From assembly GCF_001701045.1 (NCBI RefSeq), contig NZ_CP016757.1, positions 1,233,501 to 1,297,500 on the forward strand: a stretch of 64,000 bases of DNA. The letters are read 5' to 3'. Made by a program: the position numbers and the translations under genes. Each line of letters starts with the position of its first letter. The first letter of the stretch is position 1. Source of the DNA: Cloacibacillus porcorum (GTDB lineage Bacteria > Synergistota > Synergistia > Synergistales > Synergistaceae). Below the pieces are notes generated by a model. The model worked only from the letters and a program-made list of their open reading frames with translations, ran no database searches and was not told the origin of the DNA. Below are positions 15,673 through 24,095 of this stretch, piece by piece.

Positions 15673-16830
15673 ATGTTGACGGAGATTTCCGTGCGTGATA
15701 TGAAGCCGCGCGACGTTCGCTATATGAAGGCTGACGGCAAGGGGCTTTATCTGGAGGTTGTTCCGGCTGGACAAAAGTATTGGTGGCTGCGTTTAACCAT
15801 GGATAAAAAAACTAAGAAGTTTATGTTGGGAAAGTGGCCCGACCTTTCCGTGAAGGAGGCCCGCGAGGCCTGCGCTTTGAAGAAGCGGGAGATCGGTATC
15901 GCCTCCGGGCTTGACGTGCCTGATGTTAGGTTTGGCGAGCTGGCTGAGGAATGGTATAAAACGCGCATTTTGCCGCAGTCTGAGAATTATAGCCGGACTG
16001 TCCGCATGAGGCTGGATAAGTACGTCCTGCCGCGGTTTAAGGATAGGCCGGCGGCTTTTATAAAGGGTAAAGAGATTCTTGCTCTTTGTAAGGAGATCGA
16101 GCAGGAGGGGTATATCGAGACGGCGCATCGGGTGCTGGATATTTTTGCGGCGGCGTTTCAGTTCGGGATTCCTACCGGTATTGTCGCGGCCGATCCTACC
16201 GCCGGTCTTTCCGTCAATCTAATGCCTGTACGGAGCGCGCATTTCGCCGCGCTGACTGACAGGCGGGATGTGGCGGAGCTTATGCGCGGAATAAGGTATT
16301 ATAGGCAGCGGCGGGTGCGCAACGCGCTTTTTTTCAGCGCTTATACTTTCTGCCGTCCAGGGGAGGTTAGAGGCGCGTTGTGGCATGAGTTAGACCTGTT
16401 GCGCTGCGAGTGGCGCATCCCTGCGGAGCGCATGAAGGGCAAAAGGGAGCACGTCGTGCCGCTGTCACGGCAGGCTGTCGAGATATTAAAAGACGAAAGG
16501 CTGCTGCTTGACGAGGATGGCAATAAGTCGGAGTTCGTCTTTCCCTCGGAGCGGTCACCGCTGCGGCCGATGTCGGAGAATACGGTGCGGGTAGCTATCC
16601 GCTCTATCGGCTTTGGAGCTGACAAGATGACGGCGCACGGTTTCCGGCATATGGCCTCAACAATTCTCAATGAGTCCGGGCTATGGTCGCCGGACGCGAT
16701 TGAGATGCAGCTTGCACATTACGCCGGCGGGGTGCGCGAGGTTTATAACCAGGCGAAGTATATGCCGGAGCGAGTGAGGATGATGCAGTGGTATGCGGAT
16801 GAGCTGGATGGGCTGAGGGATGAGGGATAG
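15673..16830 (+). CDS. int: Tyrosine site-specific integrase (P4-type)
   Basis: A 385-residue integrase. The N-terminal arm-binding domain (about 1-85, MKADGKGLYLEVVPAG and LGKWPDLSVKEAR) is of the P4/DUF4102 type; a core-binding SAM-like domain lies at about 90-190. The catalytic tyrosine-recombinase domain shows Arg in FCRPGEVRGALW, His-x-x-Arg in TAHGFRHMAST, a following His in QLAHYAGG and the nucleophile Tyr in REVYNQAKY. P4-type integrases commonly use tRNA or tmRNA 3' ends. Its position 180 bp from attL and orientation away from tmRNA fit. AGGGAGG lies 12 bases upstream of ATG. Confidence 0.93.
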   Translation: MLTEISVRDMKPRDVRYMKADGKGLYLEVVPAGQKYWWLRLTMDKKTKKFMLGKWPDLSVKEAREACALKKREIGIASGLDVPDVRFGELAEEWYKTRILPQSENYSRTVRMRLDKYVLPRFKDRPAAFIKGKEILALCKEIEQEGYIETAHRVLDIFAAAFQFGIPTGIVAADPTAGLSVNLMPVRSAHFAALTDRRDVAELMRGIRYYRQRRVRNALFFSAYTFCRPGEVRGALWHELDLLRCEWRIPAERMKGKREHVVPLSRQAVEILKDERLLLDEDGNKSEFVFPSERSPLRPMSENTVRVAIRSIGFGADKMTAHGFRHMASTILNESGLWSPDAIEMQLAHYAGGVREVYNQAKYMPERVRMMQWYADELDGLRDEG

Positions 16831-16992
16831 TAGGCGGATGGTCTATTGGGTGAGCGTAGGTCTTCATGCAGGTACACACATCTTACGCCTATGAGTTAAG
16901 TGCGGCTGGTGGTACTTGAAACTGGAGAAGCATTTTAGATGATTGTGACAATAAATGTGTGCAATGAAAATAAATGGGCGTTGAGAAATATA

Positions 16993-18057
16993 TCAGCGTC
17001 CAATGATCTTTAAGTGTCTTGCTATGCTCTGTGCTATCACTCTACCCAGTTCCACAGGAACGGCATTGCCGATTTGTCTGCCTAAAATTTTAGTGACATA
17101 CTTTCCACCGGGTTTTACAAATTGATAATCCATCGGAAATGTTTGGAAGAGAGCGGCCTCGCGCAAGGAGATTGCCCTATCCTGTTCGGGATGCCCAAAT
17201 CTCCCGTTACCATATCCGAAGCATAAAGTCGTCATCGTCGGAGAAGGCTCGTCCCACGACATTCTGCCATAGACGGAGGCGAAAGTCGCGCCGCTCGTCT
17301 TTTTATGACATTCTGCGATTATAGAGTCGGGCCAGTCGCGCCACGTACCTCCTGGCTTCGACGCTTTGATTCTGCTCAGATTCTTAGCTTCCAGCCTAGC
17401 GCATCGATGCAGCGGATCGTCCTGCGACGTCTCGCCGGCTTTTAAGGGCGGCAGTGCGCTTATTGCGTCTCTCACTGTTTTATAATCCGCAGGTGTTTTG
17501 CACGTCGGTGGGATGAGGTCTATCGCTGCGTATTTGGATCCGAGGACCACCAAGCGTTTTCTATGTTGCGGTATCCCATATTCTTCACAATTTACAATAA
17601 ATTCAGTGACATAATATCCCGCTTCTAGCAGAGATTCTTTAAAATCCGATAAGACTTTCCCTTTATCAAAAACTTTCAGCGCCGGAACGTTCTCCATGGA
17701 AAAGACATCGGGAGAGACTTCTTTAATCAGCTCTGAAAACTTATACAGCAGCCGCCATTTGCCGTCTTTTTTCCTATCGTCGGCGTTGTTGTATGTGGAG
17801 AACGGCTGACACGGGGCGCATCCGATTAGAATTTTTATATTGGTGTCTTTCAGGTATCCTTTGATTGTATCGCTTTTTAATTTCATTACGTCTTCTTTTA
17901 AAAAGACGGCGTGGTTGTTGAATTCGAAAGGAAATTGGCAAGTACCGTCAAAATCTATACCCGCCGTGATATTGAAACCTTCTTTTATAAAACCATGTGT
18001 CAATCCGCCTGCGCCGCAGAAAACGTCAACTACAGCCGTACGCTTTACAATGCACAT
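16993..18057 (-). CDS. dcm: DNA (cytosine-5-)-methyltransferase
   Basis: A 354-residue C5-cytosine methylase. Motif I is VDVFCGAGGLTHGF, motif IV with the catalytic cysteine is GCAPCQPFSTY, motif VI is SMENVPAL, motif VIII is PQHRKRLVVLGS, and motif X is RQIGNAVPVELG. All key residues are present. The start is ATG at 18057, six bases after GAGGTG; a GTG at 18066 overlaps that site. A Vsr gene follows the usual Dcm-Vsr association, two genes upstream on the same strand, suggesting it methylates a sequence whose deamination Vsr repairs. No separate restriction endonuclease is visible, so it is either a solitary methylase or part of the cluster with the GHKL-TIR protein. Confidence 0.93.
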   Translation of the reverse strand: MCIVKRTAVVDVFCGAGGLTHGFIKEGFNITAGIDFDGTCQFPFEFNNHAVFLKEDVMKLKSDTIKGYLKDTNIKILIGCAPCQPFSTYNNADDRKKDGKWRLLYKFSELIKEVSPDVFSMENVPALKVFDKGKVLSDFKESLLEAGYYVTEFIVNCEEYGIPQHRKRLVVLGSKYAAIDLIPPTCKTPADYKTVRDAISALPPLKAGETSQDDPLHRCARLEAKNLSRIKASKPGGTWRDWPDSIIAECHKKTSGATFASVYGRMSWDEPSPTMTTLCFGYGNGRFGHPEQDRAISLREAALFQTFPMDYQFVKPGGKYVTKILGRQIGNAVPVELGRVIAQSIARHLKIIGR

Positions 18058-18120
18058 ATCTGTCACCTCTTTCTTTATACAGTATTATAGCTAAATCATG
18101 CGTTCTCGTCGATGTATTCT

Positions 18121-20016
18121 TTAAGATACACTAGAGAACCCTAATCTTTCAAGTTTCTTCTTGTTATCATCTCGTCCTTTAGGTTTGTAATGTAGATATC
18201 TGCTGATATGTTCTATAAATTGGCAAAATGTGTCGAAGTTTACACTGTCAGCACGTAGCCCTATGCCGTCTATGCGTTGGCTGGTCTGCCAAGTAGAAAA
18301 AACATCAAGAGGTTGTTGGGGTTGAAATTCGTTTATTGTAAATATTTTGTGCTCAGAGCGAGTAATCCACGCCGCTCCAACCTCTACGAGCGCACCCCAG
18401 GAATTCCTCATATCTAGGCTTGTTATAAAAATTACAAAAATATTTTGATCAGACCTACTTTTTACAAAAAAATCTCTTAAGTAATCATAAACTCCGTATT
18501 TTCTATTTACGCCAACTGGAATTCTGGCGGTTTCGTCGTCGCAATTTGTATAAAGAATGTCGGTTTTAGGAATGTTGTTGAACAGCAACATCTCGTATAC
18601 GACGTCTGCGAAATCTTTATCACTCTTAGTATGGCTTATAAGCAACTTCTTTTTCGCTTCGTCTATGCGCGGTTTCAGTCCAAGCTCAGCGCTGTTGTCG
18701 TTGATCGTGTCTCTTATAATTTTTTCTGCTTCCTGCGGGGTTCCTTGGCCGAAGGCGTTCACCATGCGCTGGGCAGCTTCTGAAGACGTCTTCTTTATGA
18801 ATGTTTCTACTTGTTCTTGAAATTTCTTTTCGTTTTCTTTTTGTTTGTCGAGTTTCTTTTTGTTCTGCTCAGCTTTCTTAAAAGAAGCATATTTTGTGCG
18901 TAGCTCCAATATTTGCGGAAGCAACTCGTTTCTTGCGTATTCAATCACAGTTCGGTAACGAACGTCGTCGGTTCTATATCCTTGCCTGTTGCTGAGCGCC
19001 ATGTCGTCAAGCTCTGAAAGTTCAAATATATCGACATGAAGCTGTCCTACCACGTACACCTCATTTAATTTATTCTGCCCGATTGATGGAAGAATATTGA
19101 ATTCTCCCATTTTGTTATTCGCATATAATGAAATAAAATTATCTGGAAAATCAGATGCCACCTGTTTTCTGTTGGAAGTAGTTTTATATGCGCCGATCCA
19201 GCCCTTTACGACGATATTGTAAGGGCGTTTTTCTTTTAGGTTGTTGTTCATAATTTCAACGCCTTCGAACACCTTTTCCGGCAATATTTTTAGCAGCTCA
19301 CCTTTTGTGCCATCAATGCCAGAGTCGAAATACGTCCCGTATTTTGCAAATGGCTCGCCGAATGTTATCAACGCGCACAGCTCTTCAACCATCGATTTGT
19401 CCGATCTTGTGACTATCTTATCTTCATCGTTTCGTATTAAGTGTATTTTGAAGCCTTCTCCAATCGTTGGGAAGATTCGCAGCAAGTTCTTTTTGACTGC
19501 GTCCAGAGTAGCGTGAAGTGTATATTTAGGTTTCAGCATTACTACCGCTGTTCCATGCCTTTTCACTTTATTAAATTTGACCTCTTGTTCCGTCAACGGC
19601 TCTAGAAGATTTCCCTCTTTAGGGTACCTGGACAGTATGAAACCTGATTTTTCACCATCGGCGATTGTCTTAATGACTACATTTTCGGATACTGACAGCG
19701 CCGCCAATTTGCCCACGCCTTTTCGTCCCATTTTTTTCCTGCCGGACGGAGTGTATGCGTCTTCTTCCCCAGTCCTTGTGACTTCGGCAACGTTGAGGTA
19801 TTTCTTTATATCGCCTTTTTCGTACGACATTCCTTTGCCGTCGTCTTCGACTGTAATTGCATCTTTGTCATCAAAAATCCACACATTGTGAGCGTCAGCA
19901 TCATAGGCGTTTGCTATCAGTTCGGCAAGTATGTAGTATATATTTGTGTATAAGTTCGGGCCAAGAAGTTCTAGAATGCGTGGTGATATGTCGATTTCAT
20001 ATTTTTTGTCCGCCAT
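18121..20016 (-). CDS. MORC/MutL-like GHKL ATPase fused to a C-terminal TIR-like domain
   Basis: A 631-residue two-part protein. The N-terminal GHKL ATPase has the N box LAELIANAYDADA (about 31-42), the D-x-G-x-G box VEDDGKGM (56-63) and the glycine lid GRKGVGKLAAL (97-107). A transducer region and a Lys/Gln-rich coiled coil (about 390-440) follow. From residue 458 the segment LLISHTKSDKDFADVVYEML opens a TIR-type fold, with a candidate catalytic Glu in SWGALVEVGAAW. ATG at 20016 is eight bases after GAGGAG. It sits between dcm and vsr on one strand. Bacterial MORC-like ATPases are known near restriction-modification genes, and TIR domains often degrade NAD+ in anti-phage systems; a defence role here is inference. 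Confidence 0.82.
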   Translation of the reverse strand: MADKKYEIDISPRILELLGPNLYTNIYYILAELIANAYDADAHNVWIFDDKDAITVEDDGKGMSYEKGDIKKYLNVAEVTRTGEEDAYTPSGRKKMGRKGVGKLAALSVSENVVIKTIADGEKSGFILSRYPKEGNLLEPLTEQEVKFNKVKRHGTAVVMLKPKYTLHATLDAVKKNLLRIFPTIGEGFKIHLIRNDEDKIVTRSDKSMVEELCALITFGEPFAKYGTYFDSGIDGTKGELLKILPEKVFEGVEIMNNNLKEKRPYNIVVKGWIGAYKTTSNRKQVASDFPDNFISLYANNKMGEFNILPSIGQNKLNEVYVVGQLHVDIFELSELDDMALSNRQGYRTDDVRYRTVIEYARNELLPQILELRTKYASFKKAEQNKKKLDKQKENEKKFQEQVETFIKKTSSEAAQRMVNAFGQGTPQEAEKIIRDTINDNSAELGLKPRIDEAKKKLLISHTKSDKDFADVVYEMLLFNNIPKTDILYTNCDDETARIPVGVNRKYGVYDYLRDFFVKSRSDQNIFVIFITSLDMRNSWGALVEVGAAWITRSEHKIFTINEFQPQQPLDVFSTWQTSQRIDGIGLRADSVNFDTFCQFIEHISRYLHYKPKGRDDNKKKLERLGFSSVS

Positions 20017-20085
20017 CGGAGACACTCCTCAAAAGTTTGTTAGTATGTCTAAACCTTGTTAATTATATCCGTTGCTGCTGGTTTG

Positions 20086-20541
20086 TTACAAATTTTTTTG
20101 TATTTGTAGAATCTTTTGCATTTCATTAATGTTCTGTTCGACTGTCTCTAATACTGATTCGACGCATACATCTAAATCGCGGGTTATCTCCCTTCCCCAG
20201 AAGCGCAGCACCGTCCAGCCCAGTTTTTGGAGTTCGGCGTCTACGCGACGGTCGCGCTCTATGTTTCTTTTTATTTTTGCTTCCCAGTATGACTTGTTCG
20301 TATCGAATCGCATCTTGCCAGCCTCGAAGCCTTTTCCGTGGAACAGCTCTCCGTCGCAGAAGATTGCGATCCGGTATTTTGTTATGGCGATGTCTGGCGT
20401 GCCAGGCAGACGTTTGTAGTTTTTGCGGTAGCGCACGCCGCTGTGCCATAGGGCTTTGCGAAGTTTTAGCTCTATGGAAGTGTTTTTCGTCTTAATTCTC
20501 GACATCGCTTTGTGGCGTTGCTCTGGTGTCAGTTTGTCCAT
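20086..20541 (-). CDS. vsr: Very-short-patch repair endonuclease (Vsr)
   Basis: A 151-residue Vsr-type nuclease of the restriction-endonuclease fold, which nicks beside T:G mismatches that arise from deaminated 5-methylcytosine. It starts MDKLTPEQRHKAMSRIKTKNT as in the family (split: MDKLTPEQRHKAMSRI). It has the catalytic Asp region PGTPDIAITKYRIAIFCDGE, with LFHG in place of the common FWHG, and the C-terminal WTVLRFWGREI. It lacks some zinc-site Cys/His seen in E. coli Vsr. It is first in a minus-strand run vsr, GHKL-TIR, dcm, with about 70 and 63 bp gaps, probably one transcript. Confidence 0.9.
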   Translation of the reverse strand: MDKLTPEQRHKAMSRIKTKNTSIELKLRKALWHSGVRYRKNYKRLPGTPDIAITKYRIAIFCDGELFHGKGFEAGKMRFDTNKSYWEAKIKRNIERDRRVDAELQKLGWTVLRFWGREITRDLDVCVESVLETVEQNINEMQKILQIQKNL

Positions 20542-21029
20542 ATTTACCTGTATTTTATTATTTTGTCTTAACGTCCGTAGTTTTCTTGACTATTTTTATA
20601 GTAAAACTTTGTGTTGTACCTTCATTGTGATTTTGCACCTGGACGTCGTATTCTGATTCTTTTTGTTCTGCTCTGACAGCACTTACTATTGACGTTGCCG
20701 CTGAAAAATAAAATGCCACAATAGTAAATGTGGTTGAGAGCAAAAATAGTGTTTGGGGCTGAAGGTTTGCTATCAGCAGATAGTCGCTAGTATTAGATAC
20801 AACTATATAATATATTCCCCAATATATAGCGAGGGTGAAGGAAAAAGTTGAGATAGAGATGTTCCATAGTTGGTTTTTATAACTTACTTTGTTTATATTA
20901 AATCTTAAAAAGGTAGCAAATGAAAACAACAGTATAACGAAAAAGAAGACGATAAGTGTATGGAAGGCCGGAGGGACTATTGCCCTGGCAAAATAAAATA
21001 CTGTAATGATAGATACCAGTGTTGTAAAT

Positions 21030-22508
21030 GGGCGTGTGAAAAAAACTCTGTAAATATGGACCTTCTGTGAGAAATCCAATACAACTAGGGCTAATAACGA
21101 TCCCTGTATAACAAAATTATCAACCTATTAAGTGGCCAGTGTCAATACAAACACTGGCCGCTTTTTATTATTCTTAGCCTATTCAGGCATCCGTCCTTCA
21201 TACATTACAGCTAGTTCACCAAGGATACTGCGCCAGTTCCTAACTGGCATACTCCATTTCTTGGTTGCTTCAAAAGTAGCAAGATATAAGGCTTTCAGAA
21301 GGGCGCCTGCGCTGGGGAATACGCTTCTTTGGCTGTTGAGCCTGCGATAGGTGGAATTAAGGCTTTCTATCGCGTTTGTCGTGTAAATGACCTTTCTTAC
21401 CTGGCAAGAAAATTTAAATATCGGAGAGATCGTATCCCAGTTGCGCTCCCACCCCTTCACTGCATTTGCATATTTTAATCCCCACTTCTCAGCAACATGC
21501 TCCCTCGCTTCCAGCGCATGGGACTCGTCGGGAGCTTGATATATTGTTTTTAGGTCTGCGGCAAATTCTTTGCGGTCTTTTTCAACCACATATTTCATAG
21601 TGCTCCTGACCTGATGTATAAGGCAGCGCTGGTATTCAGTCTGCGGGAACGCACTTTCTACTGCTTCGCGCATTCCGCTAAGGCCGTCTGCACAGAGAAT
21701 GAAGATATCCTTTACACCACGGTTCTTCAGGGAATTCAGGACTGTCAGCCAGTATTTGGCGCTTTCATTTTCTCCCACCTGCAGACAAAGCACTTCTTTT
21801 ATACCGTTGCTGTTGATTCCAAGTATTACATAGGCTGCGAGCTTCTTTACAGCGTTATCTTCCCTGACAGAATAATGAATCGCATCTATAAAAACAATGG
21901 GATAGACTTCGGAGAGTGCCCTGTTCTGCCATTCTTCGATCTGCGGCATTATCTTGTCAGTCACATCCGATATGAAGCCTTCTGAAACGTCGAACCCGTA
22001 AATATCCTGTATCGTTGCCGATATCTGACGGGTAGTCATTCCTTTAGCGTACATAGATATTATTTTCTGGTCTATCTCGGAAATATCTTTTTGTCGCTTT
22101 CTTACTATCTTAGGATCGAAGCTGGATTCCCTGTCCTGAGGAACGTCTATGCAAAACTCTCCAAAACTTGAGTTTACATGCTTTTGTTTGTATCCGTTGC
22201 GGTAGTCGCTGCCTTCTGAACGCTGAGATTTCTTATAACCGAGATGTTCGTCCATCTCAGTCTCCATCATCTCTTTAATCGTACCCCCCAGAAGATCTTT
22301 CAGCGCATCCTGGATATCCTTTGCAGATTTGATATCGTATTCCTGAAGTAGGTATCTGATGATATCTCTTTTCCCGTCTGTCATCTGAACTTTGTGAGTA
22401 ATCTTCTTATCTTTTGCCATTTTAAAGGCCTCCTGTAAGTAATTTTAATTTATCACAGAAGGCCTTTTTGGGCGATTTCTTTATTTACAGAGTTTGTTTC
22501 ATAGGCTC
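21030..22508 (-). mobile_element. IS256-family insertion sequence, copy 1
   Basis: 1479 bp, flanked by the 8-bp target duplication TTGTAAAT (21022-21029 and 22509-22516). The ends are inverted repeats: GGGCGTGTGAAAAAAACTC inward from 21030 and GAGCCTATGAAACAAACTC inward from 22508, both continuing TGTAAATA. It carries a single transposase gene and a terminator-like inverted repeat (GGCCAGTG/CACTGGCC) after it. Copy 2 at 44984-46462 looks identical and has the opposite orientation. Confidence 0.93.
21179..22420 (-). CDS. IS256-family transposase (copy 1)
   Basis: A 413-residue DDE transposase of the IS256/Mutator family. The catalytic Asp residues are visible in VFIDAIHYSVRED and FILCADGLSGM, the characteristic CLIHQVRSTMKYV follows, and the Glu is in YTTNAIESLNSTYRRL. 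The N-terminus has the family DNA-binding region with MEMDEHLGYKKS-like sequence (ETEMDEHLGYKKSQRS). GGAGG precedes the ATG. The protein is the same, residue for residue, as that of copy 2, which implies recent transposition. Confidence 0.96.
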   Translation of the reverse strand: MAKDKKITHKVQMTDGKRDIIRYLLQEYDIKSAKDIQDALKDLLGGTIKEMMETEMDEHLGYKKSQRSEGSDYRNGYKQKHVNSSFGEFCIDVPQDRESSFDPKIVRKRQKDISEIDQKIISMYAKGMTTRQISATIQDIYGFDVSEGFISDVTDKIMPQIEEWQNRALSEVYPIVFIDAIHYSVREDNAVKKLAAYVILGINSNGIKEVLCLQVGENESAKYWLTVLNSLKNRGVKDIFILCADGLSGMREAVESAFPQTEYQRCLIHQVRSTMKYVVEKDRKEFAADLKTIYQAPDESHALEAREHVAEKWGLKYANAVKGWERNWDTISPIFKFSCQVRKVIYTTNAIESLNSTYRRLNSQRSVFPSAGALLKALYLATFEATKKWSMPVRNWRSILGELAVMYEGRMPE

Positions 22509-22617
22509 TTGTAAATGGATACGATATCACCATTCTTCCTATAAAGTTTTTCATTTGTGTTAATATTGCTATCATGCTTACACTCCTTTTGTGTCAATGA
22601 TGACTTAGTATGATATT

Positions 22618-22746
22618 TTAGTATATGGATGTAAAAAAGATGCTGTCATTTCCCATGTCACGTACATGTTCTTCTGAAGCCTGCTGCTTTGGTAAGGGGT
22701 TTTTGTTTTCTTCGCCTCTTCTATCCACGATCTTCAGGTGGGTCAT
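22618..22746 (-). CDS. Possible 42-residue small protein
   Basis: A short frame beginning MTHLKIVDRRGEENKN and ending FFTSIY. It resembles the start of another tiny frame at 23095-23154 (MPHMKIVERKNNKKG), also on the minus strand and also between membrane protein genes. The repeated M-x-H-x-K-I-V-[DE]-R beginning is the only support. No strong ribosome site is visible. It could instead be a duplicated non-coding segment. The rest of 22576-22777 shows nothing. Confidence 0.3.
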   Translation of the reverse strand: MTHLKIVDRRGEENKNPLPKQQASEEHVRDMGNDSIFFTSIY

Positions 22747-22777
22747 TTTTCTGATCAGAAATGTTACCGAAAACAGG

Positions 22778-23098
22778 TCAATATCCATATTTTGCGAAGT
22801 TGTTGTATTCCCGGATGAATGAATTTATTTCATCTAGGGCGTCGTCACGTTCTCTTTGTATGCTGAGGATGTCCTGATCGCAATTTTCGATGTATTCTTT
22901 TCCTCGCCGGACATATTCCTCCGCCTCGCGCTGGTAGTTTGAGAGGGAGAATTCATCATCGGAGAAGGGTTTTCTGGGACGGCGTTGTTCCATGCTAAAT
23001 GATGGATATGTTATAAGGTTGCCGTATAAGAACCCCATGGATGCGGAAGCTGTTATTATAACTAAAATAAGTGCGGTAGTTACAGCCAGTTTCTTCAT
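22778..23098 (-). CDS. Small membrane-anchored or exported protein, unknown function
   Basis: A 106-residue protein with one N-terminal hydrophobic segment (about residues 5-25, LAVTTALILVIITASASMGF) acting as anchor or signal, then a charged helical region rich in Glu/Arg/Asp (about 45-100) likely to form a coiled coil. AAAGGGAG precedes ATG. I do not recognise the family. It lies in a minus-strand run of small membrane proteins between the repressor and the vsr-dcm cluster of the island. The predicted tiny frame 23095-23154 overlaps its start by ATGA. Confidence 0.6.
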   Translation of the reverse strand: MKKLAVTTALILVIITASASMGFLYGNLITYPSFSMEQRRPRKPFSDDEFSLSNYQREAEEYVRRGKEYIENCDQDILSIQRERDDALDEINSFIREYNNFAKYGY

Positions 23099-23154
23099 AT
23101 CGACAGGTCTCCCTTTTTATTGTTTTTCCTCTCCACGATCTTCATGTGGGGCAT
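23095..23154 (-). CDS. Possible 19-residue leader-like peptide
   Basis: A frame reading MPHMKIVERKNNKKGDLSI whose TGA stop overlaps the ATG of the following gene (ATGA), a layout that allows translational coupling. Its start resembles the 42-residue frame at 22618-22746. Short length makes this a weak call. Confidence 0.25.
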   Translation of the reverse strand: MPHMKIVERKNNKKGDLSI

Positions 23155-23268
23155 TTTTTTGCCTAAAAGTATAGAGGTGTTGTCCATGTAGGACATAGTT
23201 GCTTGGGCTGAAGGTAGCTTTGTATAAAGCGAAGCATGGGTTATTGGTGATGTGACTAAATGTCCATC

Positions 23269-24057
23269 CTAGCCCAAATCAAGTGATTTCCACATTCCCA
23301 TGACGTTAAGTGTAACCGTTGTTGTAACGCGTTTTTGAAGTTCTATCGTGAGATACCCGTCGCCCATATGTATGATTTTAGGTTGCTCAATTCCTATAAA
23401 CTGCGCAAATAATGGAGACCCCGCAAACATTGCAGGATAAACAATTCTTATTTGTTCACTTGTATATTCTTGAGCCCCAATTCCGTCAAGGACTTTTGTT
23501 ATTATCATAAGGCCGTTCTTAAACTTAACGTATTTACCATTAGCATTGGATCCTACTTCAAGGGGGTCTTTCTCTATGAGTTCATTGTGTGCTAAAATAT
23601 CTTTTATTTGCGGCATTTCTATCTTCCCCTTTGACTTTTTAATGTTTTCCTGAACTTCTTCGGTTCTCCGTTTTATATTTTTTGCCTTTTCTTCAATTAT
23701 CGAGAGATTATCTTTACTTAAAGAATCTAGATTTAATGAATTCAAAATCTCATTTGCATCATCATGGATGCTATGTATGCTGCTTTCCTGCATACTAAAT
23801 GATATCTCAAGTAAATTTAAAATCTTTAATCTGTTTATCTTTGCCTTTTGCATAAAGTCTATTATTTGTAATCTATAGATGTATGCAATAATTACAATCG
23901 CTGATATGAATGAAGGCAGCCACGCGCACGCAGATACTCCAATAGCTATAGATATGGCTATCAATAACACTGCTGCGATCCACAAGACGGTAGCACGAGG
24001 GCTGTCTTTACAACAGTTTTTAAACCATTCGGTTATCTCACGCCATAGTTCTTTCAT
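23269..24057 (-). CDS. Membrane protein with coiled coil and phage tail-fibre-like C-terminal domain
   Basis: A 262-residue protein. Two hydrophobic helices lie at about 25-42 and 47-65, then a helical coiled-coil region (about 70-145). The last hundred residues, from NGKYVKFKNGLMIITKVLDG through VYPAMFAGSPLFAQFIG to VTLNVMGMWK, resemble the C-terminal domain found on phage tail fibres (gp53-like: KLPNG..I....FP.AF...P). That combination is unusual, because a tail-fibre receptor domain would be carried on a membrane protein. ATG at 24057 is chosen after AGGA. Function is unknown; superinfection exclusion is one guess. Confidence 0.55.
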   Translation of the reverse strand: MKELWREITEWFKNCCKDSPRATVLWIAAVLLIAISIAIGVSACAWLPSFISAIVIIAYIYRLQIIDFMQKAKINRLKILNLLEISFSMQESSIHSIHDDANEILNSLNLDSLSKDNLSIIEEKAKNIKRRTEEVQENIKKSKGKIEMPQIKDILAHNELIEKDPLEVGSNANGKYVKFKNGLMIITKVLDGIGAQEYTSEQIRIVYPAMFAGSPLFAQFIGIEQPKIIHMGDGYLTIELQKRVTTTVTLNVMGMWKSLDLG

Positions 24058-24095
24058 AATAATCACGTCCTGGTATTTTTACTTTATTACAGGTC

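Larger units (their letters stand above)
20558..22575 (-). pseudogene. Small membrane protein gene interrupted by an IS256-family element
   Basis: The 5' part (22575-22509) starts with ATG after AAAGGAG and encodes MIAILTQMKNFIGRMVISYP. The rest lies at 21021-20558 beyond the insertion. Dropping the element and one 8-bp duplication gives an unbroken 176-codon frame with PFTTLVSIITVFYFARA across the joint. The product would have about four transmembrane helices and a soluble C-terminus, with no family I recognise. The remnant downstream of the IS might still be translated from a new start, as a 173-residue product. It lies just upstream of vsr and may have been part of the same transcription unit. 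Confidence 0.85.
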
